Positions 1 to 5,377 of a DNA stretch of 17,011 bases are shown here, piece after piece. Origin of the DNA: Sedimentisphaerales bacterium (GTDB taxonomy: Bacteria > Planctomycetota > Phycisphaerae > Sedimentisphaerales > SG8-4); assembly GCA_016932895.1 (NCBI GenBank), contig JAFGCA010000568.1, positions 1 through 17,011 of the forward strand, in the 5' to 3' direction. Both the position numbers and the translations under genes were made by a program. Below the pieces are notes generated by a model. It had not been told where the DNA came from, searched no databases, and worked only from the letters and a program-made list of their open reading frames with translations. Numbering within the stretch: the first letter of the stretch is position 1; each line of letters opens with the position of its first letter.

Positions 1-2
1 AG

Positions 3-104
3 AAGCTCTACGTGACGCATTTCCGCCGTCGCAAGAACAGCCGCAGCCGAATCGGACACCGGCAGAAGTACTTGCAGGTGACGATTGACAAGATCGAGGC
101 TTAG
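3..104 (+). CDS. rplU: Ribosomal protein bL21, C-terminal end (partial)
   Basis: Only the last 33 codons are in the window; the gene begins upstream of base 1. The frame starting at base 3 reads KLYVTHFRRRKNSRSRIGHR, then QKYLQVTIDKIEA and a TAG stop. The basic run followed by GHRQ-Y and an alternating V-I-KI tail is the conserved C-terminus of bL21, a 50S subunit protein that binds 23S rRNA. In many bacteria rpmA (bL27) follows directly. Here no rpmA is found downstream. Instead the TAG stop overlaps the stop codon of the convergent siroheme gene by three bases, and no intrinsic terminator separates the two genes. Confidence 0.85.
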   Translation, partial: KLYVTHFRRRKNSRSRIGHRQKYLQVTIDKIEA

Positions 105-751
105 CCCTCGCTTTTCGCCGCTTCGTCTCGCACGAGATTCCCGGCCCGTTCGCGCCATGCGTTCGGGCCGTTCGTTTTGAAGTACTCGAAGGATTCGTTG
201 TTCACGAACCGGCCCAGCAGGCTCTTGCGGTCGGCCGGACTCGACAGCGTCTCAATGATCTGCTTGCGAACCGCCTCCAATTCCGACAGGAACCGGCCGT
301 GTTCTTCCCCGAAGGCGGCCTCGATCTGTTTGCGGAGGTGACCGGCGTAAGCGGGACAATAGCCGGCGGTTCCGATGGCAATTTGCAGGTCTCCCCTTTT
401 GACCACGGCCGGAACGAAGAAGTCGCACAGCTCCGGGCAGTCCACGACGTTGCACAGAATCTCCAGCGCCTGGCAGTCCCGGTAGACCTGCTCGTTTGTC
501 TTCGCGTCGTTCGTGGCCGCGATGACCAGCACTGCCTGGCCGATGTACTCTTTGGCATACCTGGAGCGAATCAGTTCCGCGCCGGTTCGCGTGCAAAGGC
601 TCGTGAGCGTGTCGCTGGCCTGCGGGGTCACGACGACCAGGCGCGCGCCGGCCTCCAGGAGCGCCTCGGCCTTGCGCACAGCTACGCTGCCTCCGCCCAC
701 CAGTACCACCCGGCGCTCGCTCAATTCCAGAAATATGGGGTACTTGGCCAT
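101..751 (-). CDS. Siroheme synthase N-terminal domain protein (precorrin-2 dehydrogenase / sirohydrochlorin ferrochelatase)
   Basis: The 216-aa product matches the CysG N-terminal/Met8p family. This family oxidises precorrin-2 to sirohydrochlorin with NAD+ and then inserts Fe2+ to make siroheme, the cofactor of sulfite and nitrite reductases. Residues 1-10 (MAKYPIFLEL) are the usual family start. VVLVGGGSVAVRKAEALLEAGA (residues 15-36) is the Rossmann nucleotide-binding segment. NVVD at 101-104 carries the Asp expected at the active site. DLQIAIGTAGYCPAYAGHLR (121-140) corresponds to the family's Ser/Gly-rich loop followed by the LR helix, here GTAG rather than a serine-rich version. The C-terminal methyltransferase domain of full CysG is absent, so precorrin-2 must be made by a separate enzyme. 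No Shine-Dalgarno sequence precedes the ATG, and a TGGTATAAT motif lies only about 8 bases upstream. Function is confident; the split between dehydrogenase and chelatase activity is not provable from sequence. Confidence 0.88.
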   Translation of the reverse strand: MAKYPIFLELSERRVVLVGGGSVAVRKAEALLEAGARLVVVTPQASDTLTSLCTRTGAELIRSRYAKEYIGQAVLVIAATNDAKTNEQVYRDCQALEILCNVVDCPELCDFFVPAVVKRGDLQIAIGTAGYCPAYAGHLRKQIEAAFGEEHGRFLSELEAVRKQIIETLSSPADRKSLLGRFVNNESFEYFKTNGPNAWRERAGNLVRDEAAKSEG

Positions 752-759
752 CGCCGCGC

Positions 760-768
760 ATTATACCA
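760..768 (-). promoter_or_regulatory. Extended -10 promoter of the siroheme gene
   Basis: On the minus strand the bases read TGGTATAAT, a perfect TATAAT with the TGn extension of an extended -10 promoter. No good -35 hexamer is visible 16-18 bases upstream, which is tolerated for extended -10 promoters. Transcription would be expected to start at about 752-754, one to three bases before the ATG at 751, implying a leaderless or nearly leaderless mRNA. The motif is seen directly; the start site is inferred. Confidence 0.5.
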
Positions 769-1097
769 ACGCGGGTTAGCGTCCGATACAGGATTCAAGC
801 GCTTTCTGTCAGAATAGGAACAAATCTTCCACTTTTCCCGAATGACGGGTCTTTGGAGTATACTTGCCAAAATACTCTGCCTCGCGAGGCCAGCTTCGAG
901 CCATCGCCAAGGCCGGCGGCCTTGAGGCTGCCACCCGAGGGGGCGGCCTGCGGGTGCCGCACGAGTTTTCGGCACACTGCCGGAGCCGAGGGCGATTCCG
1001 GGCTTTGCAAACGAAGTTCGCCTGGCTATGATGTGGGTTTCGCCGTCTGCCGATCCGTTGCGCGGCGATATGCCTACACGTCCGGGAGTCAGACAGG
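769..1097. other. Gene-free interval with several inverted repeats
   Basis: No convincing gene is seen between the siroheme gene and the hydro-lyase gene. Visible structure: GAGTAT (856-861) with ATACTC (872-877); CAAGGCC (908-914) with GGCCTTG (918-924), a perfect 7-bp stem with a 3-nt loop; AGGCTGCC (925-932) with GGCGGCCT (942-949), an 8-bp stem with one G-U pair; and CACCCG (932-937) with CGGGTG (951-956). The last two share base 932 and cannot both form as drawn. GGCGGCCT occurs twice (915-922 and 942-949), so AGGCTGCC has two possible partners. This could be a structured 5' leader of the downstream genes or a REP-like remnant. It does not match any riboswitch consensus that I recognise. 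Confidence 0.4.
1005..1032 (+). promoter_or_regulatory. Possible promoter of the hydro-lyase/YchF-like pair
   Basis: TTGCAA (1005-1010) and TATGAT (1027-1032) are separated by 16 bases, a moderate match to a sigma-70 promoter. It would give a leader of about 55-60 bases before the ATG at 1098 and would exclude the hairpins at 908-956 from the transcript. It is a weak match, and no stronger candidate was found in the gap. Confidence 0.3.
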
Positions 1098-1643
1098 ATG
1101 ACAGAATTACGAGCGCCGCTGGATGAAGCGGATATCCGCCGGTTGAGGGCGGGAGATGAGGTTTCGGTGAGCGGGACCGTTTATACGGCGCGCGACATGG
1201 CCCACAAGCGTCTGTGTGAGGCCCTGGCGCGGGGTGAGGCGTTGCCGATCGATCTCGAAGGCGCGATTGTCTACTTCGTCGGGCCGACTCCGGCGCGGGC
1301 GGGCGCGGTGATCGGTGCGGCCGGGCCGACGACTTCGTCGCGCATGGACCCGTTTAGCCCGACGTTGATCGCCCACGGTCTGCGGGCGATGATCGGCAAA
1401 GGCTATCGAGGCGATGCCGTCCGCCGGGCCCTGCAGGAGCACGGAGCGGTGCATCTGGCCACCCTCGGAGGCGCCGGGGCGCTGCTGAGCCGTCACATCG
1501 TCGCTGCCGAGGTGGTCGCCTACGAGGACCTCGGCACCGAAGCGATCCGTCGCCTGGAGGTGGTTGATTTCCCCGCCGTGGTGGCCTATGATGCCGCCGG
1601 AGGTGATGTGTATACCATGAATGCTAAAATCTCTGGAGAATAA
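1098..1643 (+). CDS. Fe-S hydro-lyase beta subunit (class I fumarase / tartrate dehydratase type), orphan
   Basis: The 181-aa product matches the C-terminal/beta component of class I fumarases and L-tartrate dehydratases, which work with an alpha component that holds the [4Fe-4S] cluster. Visible family signatures are SGTVYTARDMAHKR (25-38), GPTTSSRMD (76-84), GKGYRG (100-105), and YEDLGTEAIRRLEVVDFPAV (142-161) followed by VVAYDAAGGD. The length is normal for a separate beta chain. No alpha gene is next to it: upstream is the 346-bp non-coding gap and downstream a YchF-like gene starts after 3 bases. Whether the enzyme acts on fumarate, tartrate or another hydroxy acid cannot be told from the beta chain alone. 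The start ATG is preceded by a weak GGGAG-containing stretch. Confidence 0.85.
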   Translation: MTELRAPLDEADIRRLRAGDEVSVSGTVYTARDMAHKRLCEALARGEALPIDLEGAIVYFVGPTPARAGAVIGAAGPTTSSRMDPFSPTLIAHGLRAMIGKGYRGDAVRRALQEHGAVHLATLGGAGALLSRHIVAAEVVAYEDLGTEAIRRLEVVDFPAVVAYDAAGGDVYTMNAKISGE

Positions 1644-1646
1644 GAA

Positions 1647-2714
1647 ATGCAGGCAGCATTGCTCGGCCTCATGCAGTCAGGCAAGAGCACGATCTTCTCG
1701 GCGATCAGCGGCAAGGCCATACCGCCGATGGGCGCCACGGCGATTGAGGAGGCGATTGTGCCGGTGCCCGACGAGCGTTTGGATTGGCTGACGGACCTTT
1801 ATGAACCCAAGAAGACCACCCGGGCGACGATTGATGTGCTCGATTTGCCCGGCTTCAATTTCAGCGACGACCATGGCCGGGCGGCCGCCAGGCGCCTGAT
1901 CAACCAGATACGCACGACGGATATGCTGGTCCTGACGATCCGGGCCTTCGAGAACTCCGCCGTGCCGGCTGCCGGCGGCGTCGATGCCAAACGGGATCTG
2001 GCCGATCTCCAGACGGAGCTGCTGCTGGCCGACTTAGAGCTGGTGACGACGCGGATCGAAAGGCTCGAAAAGCAGGTGCACCGACCCACGAAGACCCAGG
2101 CCAAGGACAAGGCGGAGCTGGCCTTGCAGAAGAGGCTCCAGGAGGCCATCGAGGCCGAGCGGCCGATCAGCTCGGCCATTGAGACGGACCAGGAGCAGGC
2201 CATGATCAAGTCGTTGGGCTTTCTCACGCAGAAGCCCATGGCGGTGGTGGTGAACGTGGGCGAGGACGACCTTGGCAGTCCGCCCGATCTTGGCGAGGTG
2301 CTCGACGGCTCCGTTCCCGTAGTGGCGATGTGTGCGAAGCTCGAAAACGAGCTGGCGCAGTTGGACGAGGAAAGCCGTGATGCGTTCAAGGCGGATTTGG
2401 GGATCGAGGAGTCCGCCGCTCAGAAGTTCGTGCAGGTTTGCTACTCGGCTCTCGGGCTCATCAGCTTTCTGACGGTGGGTAAGGATGAGGTGCGGGCTTG
2501 GCCCATCCACAAGGGCACGATCGCGGTGGACGCCGCCGGCAAGGTGCACACCGACATCAAGCGGGGGTTCATCCGCGCCGAGACCATGGCCTTTACCGAT
2601 CTGAAGGAGTTGGGCGATGAGAAAGCGGTGAAGGCGGCGGGCAAGACGAGGCTCGAGGGCAAGGAATACGTCGTCCAGGACGGCGACGTCATCAATTTTC
2701 GATTCAACGTATAG
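1647..2714 (+). CDS. YchF-like (Obg-family) NTPase with TGS domain, divergent
   Basis: The 355-aa length matches YchF/OLA1 (about 360 aa), a TRAFAC-class P-loop ATPase linked to ribosome function and stress. The P-loop is GLMQSGKST (7-15) where typical YchF has GLPNVGKST. The G3 motif is DLPGF (66-70), and NVGE (203-206) is the N-x-x-E motif that gives YchF its ATP preference. A charged helical segment (about 130-175) matches the family's coiled-coil insert. From LISFLTVGKDEVRAWPIHKG (271-290) through GKVHTDIKRGFIRAE to YVVQDGDVINFRF (341-353) it follows the YchF TGS domain closely. GGAG at 1634-1637 is a good ribosome-binding site inside the end of the preceding gene. The N-terminal switch regions differ from the canonical family, so it may be a paralogue rather than the main ychF. 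Confidence 0.8.
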   Translation: MQAALLGLMQSGKSTIFSAISGKAIPPMGATAIEEAIVPVPDERLDWLTDLYEPKKTTRATIDVLDLPGFNFSDDHGRAAARRLINQIRTTDMLVLTIRAFENSAVPAAGGVDAKRDLADLQTELLLADLELVTTRIERLEKQVHRPTKTQAKDKAELALQKRLQEAIEAERPISSAIETDQEQAMIKSLGFLTQKPMAVVVNVGEDDLGSPPDLGEVLDGSVPVVAMCAKLENELAQLDEESRDAFKADLGIEESAAQKFVQVCYSALGLISFLTVGKDEVRAWPIHKGTIAVDAAGKVHTDIKRGFIRAETMAFTDLKELGDEKAVKAAGKTRLEGKEYVVQDGDVINFRFNV

Positions 2715-2757
2715 AATGAAGAAGAGGAGTCCTGCAAAATGGAGATTAGGCTTATAT

Positions 2758-2793
2758 TCTTCAAGGAAATCGTTGGTTTGATTTCCTTGAAGA
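2758..2793. repeat. Internal hairpin 1 of the foldback element
   Basis: TCTTCAAGGAAATC (2758-2771) is the exact reverse complement of GATTTCCTTGAAGA (2780-2793), giving a perfect 14-bp stem with an 8-base loop. No U-run follows, so it does not look like an intrinsic terminator. Confidence 0.85.
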
Positions 2794-2832
2794 CGGGGCT
2801 TGCATACCAGTACCCAAAGCACTTACGTTCTC

Positions 2833-2866
2833 GGGAGGAAAAATCGACAAGAAGATTTTTCCTCCC
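2833..2866. repeat. Internal hairpin 2 of the foldback element
   Basis: GGGAGGAAAAATC (2833-2845) is the exact reverse complement of GATTTTTCCTCCC (2854-2866), giving a perfect 13-bp stem with an 8-base loop (GACAAGAA). Like hairpin 1 it lacks a downstream T-tract. The left arm contains GGGAGG, which would be sequestered in RNA. Confidence 0.85.
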
Positions 2867-2933
2867 TAAAGTAAGCCTAATCTCCATTTTGCAGAAGTTC
2901 AGTTAGGAATCAACGAGAGGAGTTTCGCAGCCT

Positions 2934-3968
2934 ATGAAAGCCGCCGTATTGACAGGTATCGGCCAGATGGAGGTCCGGGATGTCCCCGATCCCCGGATCG
3001 AGAAGGACACGGATGTATTGCTGAAGATCGAGAAAGTGGGCGTCTGCGGATCGGACGTGCACTACTACGAGACGGGCCGGATCGGGTCCCAGGTCGTTCA
3101 GTTTCCCTACATTGTGGGGCACGAATGTGCGGCCACCGTCGTTGCCGTCGGCGACGCGGTCAAGCGGGTGAAAACCGGCGACCAGATCGTCGTCGAGCCG
3201 GCGGTGTCGTGCCATCGGTGCGACCAGTGCAGACAGGGGCGCGAGAACACCTGTTTCAATCTGCGTTTCCTGGGCACGCCGGGGCAGGGCGACGGCTGCT
3301 TGAGCGAGTTGCTGGTGATGCCCGAGGAGTGTTGCTTTCCCACGCACGGCGCGATCACGATCGAGCAGGGGGTCTTGTGCGAGCCGCTGGCCATCGCGGT
3401 GTACGCGGTCAAGCGGTCCGGCGTTCGCGAAGGAGCCGATGTGGCGGTCCTGGGGGCCGGCCCTATCGGGCTGAGCACCATGGTCTGTGCCCAGGCTCAG
3501 GGGGTGCGCTGCTGCTATATGACCGAGAAGATCCCCGAGCGGGTCGCCGTCGCGCGGACGGGCGGGGCCACCCGGGTAGGCAATCCGCTCGAGGAAGACG
3601 TTGTCGCCGCGATCCTGGCGCAGCAGCCGCTCGGCATGGACGTGGTCTATGAATGTGCGGGGCAGCAGGAGACGATGGACCAGGCCGTGGAACTGCTCAA
3701 GCCCGGCGGAACGCTCATGCTCATCGGCATCCCGCGCGAGGATCGCGTGGCCTTCTCGATCGACAAGATCCGCCGCAAGGAGATCACGATCGTCAACGTG
3801 CGTCGGCAGAATGGCTGTACGCAGGAGGCAATCGATTGGATCGCGGCGGGCAAGGTGAACGTGGACTTCATGGTGACCCATCGCTTCGAGCTAAACCGCG
3901 CCAAGGACGCCTTCGACCTGGTCGCAGGGTATCGCGACGGCGCGGTCAAGGCGATGATCGAAATGTAA
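2934..3968 (+). CDS. Zinc-dependent medium-chain alcohol/polyol dehydrogenase (sorbitol/threonine dehydrogenase-like)
   Basis: The 344-aa length is typical of zinc-dependent MDR dehydrogenases, which oxidise a secondary alcohol of a sugar, polyol or threonine to a ketone with NAD(P)+. Catalytic zinc ligands are visible: C38 in GVCGSDVHYY, H63-E64 in GHE, and E150 in LCEPLA. The structural-zinc cysteines C93, C96, C99 and C107 lie in VSCHRCDQCRQGRENTC. The Rossmann motif is GAGPIG (174-179), and an acidic E198 after the second strand favours NAD. GVCGSDVHYYETGRIG resembles sorbitol/L-iditol and xylitol dehydrogenases most, but substrate choice cannot be fixed. AGAGGAG upstream (about 2916-2922) is a good ribosome-binding site, and its spacing supports this ATG. 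It follows directly after the foldback element, so its promoter, if separate, lies within or before that element. Confidence 0.85.
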   Translation: MKAAVLTGIGQMEVRDVPDPRIEKDTDVLLKIEKVGVCGSDVHYYETGRIGSQVVQFPYIVGHECAATVVAVGDAVKRVKTGDQIVVEPAVSCHRCDQCRQGRENTCFNLRFLGTPGQGDGCLSELLVMPEECCFPTHGAITIEQGVLCEPLAIAVYAVKRSGVREGADVAVLGAGPIGLSTMVCAQAQGVRCCYMTEKIPERVAVARTGGATRVGNPLEEDVVAAILAQQPLGMDVVYECAGQQETMDQAVELLKPGGTLMLIGIPREDRVAFSIDKIRRKEITIVNVRRQNGCTQEAIDWIAAGKVNVDFMVTHRFELNRAKDAFDLVAGYRDGAVKAMIEM

Positions 3969-4065
3969 GCCGCCACGCTTGGCGCAATGGTTGCGGCTGG
4001 TGCAGGATCATATCTCGGGGGGGCAGACGGTTGCGTTTGCCGTTACCGCAAGCTGTGAGTAGAAG

Positions 4066-5316
4066 ATGAATCATCATCCCAAGAAGGCCAGTGTCATCAG
4101 TATTGGCAACGAGGTCTTGAGCGGCCGCACGGTTGACACGAATGCCGCTTATATTGCCCGACAGTTGAGAATCATCGGCGTGCCCGTGGTCAGTTCTTAT
4201 ACGGTCGCGGACGAGGGACCGGCGATCCAGCGCGCCCTCCAGTTGGCCGGCGAGGACGCCGACATGATTATCACGACCGGGGGGCTCGGACCGACCGACG
4301 ACGATCTGACCCGGCAGGCCTTCGCGGCGTACCTCGGTGTCGACCTGGTGCTCCAGGAAGATTTGCTCGCCAGGTTGCGAGAGTTCTTCGAGCGTCGCGG
4401 CCGGGCGATGGCGGAAAAGAACCAGATTCAGGCCTGCCTTCCGACGGGCGCAACGGCCATCGAAAACGAGATGGGGACTGCGCCGGGCCTTATGGCGGAA
4501 AAAGACGGACGGCTGCTCTTGGCCCTTCCCGGCGTCCCGAGGGAAATGCGGCACATGCTCGAGACCGCCGTGGTGCCCCGCCTGAAAGCGATGGTCTCCG
4601 GGCAGAGCATCGTGGTTCGCAGGCTCCGGTGTTACGGGGCCGGCGAATCGAACATTGCCGAGATGGTGGGCCAGGCGATGCGTCGCGGGAGGAATCCGCT
4701 GGTCAACTGTACCGCCGGCGCCGGCGTGATCACCCTCGAAATCGTTGCCACCGCTCCTGACCGGGGCGAGGCCGAAGAGATGGCGGTGGCTGAGGATGCC
4801 GCCCTGCGTGAGATTCTGGGCCCGCTGGTCTTCGGGGCCGGCGACGAGACTCTCGCGGAAGTGGTCGGGCAGCGCCTGGCGCAGTCAGGCCGGACGCTCG
4901 CGGTGGCCGAGTCGTGCACGGGCGGGCTGCTGGCCAAGCTCATCACGGACGTGCCGGGGGCGAGCCGGTACTTTGCCGGGGGCTGGATCGCCTACAGCAA
5001 CGAGATCAAGACGCGCGAGTTGGGAGTGCCCTGGGAACTCATAGAAACGCAGGGCGCCGTCAGTGAGCCGGTGGCTGCGGCCATGGCCCAAGGGGCGCGA
5101 CGCAAAGCCCACGCGGATCTGGCCGTGGCGATCACCGGCATCGCCGGACCGGCCGGCGGGAGCGAACAAAAACCCGTGGGGCTTGTATATATTGCTGTGA
5201 GTGATCAAGAACATATTGACACACCCAGGTACGTTTTCCCTCAGGACCGAAACTCCGTCCGGCTGCGGGCGGCGCAGACGGCGCTAAACATGCTTCGCCT
5301 ACGGTTGGAGGTTTGA
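4066..5316 (+). CDS. cinA: CinA-family protein (nicotinamide-nucleotide amidohydrolase with MoCF domain)
   Basis: The 416-aa product has the full two-domain CinA layout. The N-terminal molybdopterin-binding-like domain (about 8-175) shows GNEVLSGRTVDTNAAYIARQ and TTGGLGPTDDDLTR (70-83). The C-terminal amidohydrolase domain (about 260-412) shows AESCTGG (281-287), AYSNEIKTRELGV and AITGIAGPAGG (355-364). The C-terminal domain deamidates NMN to nicotinate mononucleotide in pyridine-nucleotide salvage; the N-terminal domain is tied to ADP-ribose hydrolysis in some members. The name comes from competence induction in Gram-positive bacteria. The ATG lies 97 bases after the dehydrogenase gene, with only a weak GAG-type ribosome-binding site. 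Its stop codon overlaps the -35 box of the next promoter, so the pilus genes downstream need not depend on it. Confidence 0.93.
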   Translation: MNHHPKKASVISIGNEVLSGRTVDTNAAYIARQLRIIGVPVVSSYTVADEGPAIQRALQLAGEDADMIITTGGLGPTDDDLTRQAFAAYLGVDLVLQEDLLARLREFFERRGRAMAEKNQIQACLPTGATAIENEMGTAPGLMAEKDGRLLLALPGVPREMRHMLETAVVPRLKAMVSGQSIVVRRLRCYGAGESNIAEMVGQAMRRGRNPLVNCTAGAGVITLEIVATAPDRGEAEEMAVAEDAALREILGPLVFGAGDETLAEVVGQRLAQSGRTLAVAESCTGGLLAKLITDVPGASRYFAGGWIAYSNEIKTRELGVPWELIETQGAVSEPVAAAMAQGARRKAHADLAVAITGIAGPAGGSEQKPVGLVYIAVSDQEHIDTPRYVFPQDRNSVRLRAAQTALNMLRLRLEV

Positions 5317-5341
5317 CTTGCCCGGTCGAAAGTGATATAAT
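5313..5341 (+). promoter_or_regulatory. Near-consensus sigma-70 promoter for pilB-pilT
   Basis: TTGACT (5313-5318) and TATAAT (5336-5341) are separated by exactly 17 bases, with TG at 5333-5334 adding an extended -10. The -35 box overlaps the cinA stop codon. The predicted start is near 5348, leaving a leader of about 30 bases before the ATG at 5378. This is among the best promoters in the window and shares the ten bases TGATATAATA with the promoter before the second ATPase. Confidence 0.85.
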
Positions 5342-5364
5342 AGGTCAAGACCGGTGGTATCGAC

Positions 5365-5372
5365 AGGTGAGG
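5365..5372 (+). promoter_or_regulatory. Ribosome-binding site deciding the pilB start
   Basis: AGGTGAGG ends 5 bases before the ATG at 5378. An in-frame GTG at 5354 lies about 6 bases after the predicted transcription start and has no room for a ribosome-binding site, so the ATG is chosen. Confidence 0.75.
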
Positions 5373-5377
5373 TTTGT

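Larger units (their letters stand above)
2732..2894. repeat. 163-bp foldback element with 23-bp perfect terminal inverted repeats
   Basis: The ends 2732-2754 (beginning CTGCAAAATGG) and 2872-2894 (ending CCATTTTGCAG) are perfect 23-bp inverted repeats. Between them lie two independent perfect hairpins (2758-2793 and 2833-2866) joined by about 39 bases (2794-2832). A single strand would therefore fold into a closed cloverleaf-like shape. By hand count the element is about 42% G+C, clearly lower than the genes on both sides. It holds no credible ORF and sits in the intergenic gap, 17 bases after the YchF-like stop and 39 bases before the dehydrogenase start. It resembles ERIC/RUP/MITE-type palindromic elements in architecture, not in sequence as far as I can recall. 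No clear target-site duplication is visible. A structured RNA or RNase III processing site is an alternative. Confidence 0.75.

Noticed and set aside
853..1101. 82-aa plus-strand ORF in the gap before the hydro-lyase gene
   Set aside because: Its start has no ribosome-binding site, the translation is rich in C, R and P with no domain, and it runs through the inverted repeats; it looks like chance in G+C-rich DNA.
2732..2894. Foldback element as an ordinary intrinsic terminator of the YchF-like gene
   Set aside because: None of the three stems is followed by a T-run, and a terminator would not need two internal perfect hairpins within a 23-bp outer stem.
2720..2905. Target-site duplication flanking the foldback element
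   Set aside because: Flanks GAGGAGTC and AAGTTCAG share only short chance matches; no direct repeat abuts both ends.
5354..5377. Upstream GTG start for pilB
   Set aside because: It is only about 6 bases after the predicted transcription start and lacks a ribosome-binding site; ATG 5378 has AGGTGAGG at good spacing.
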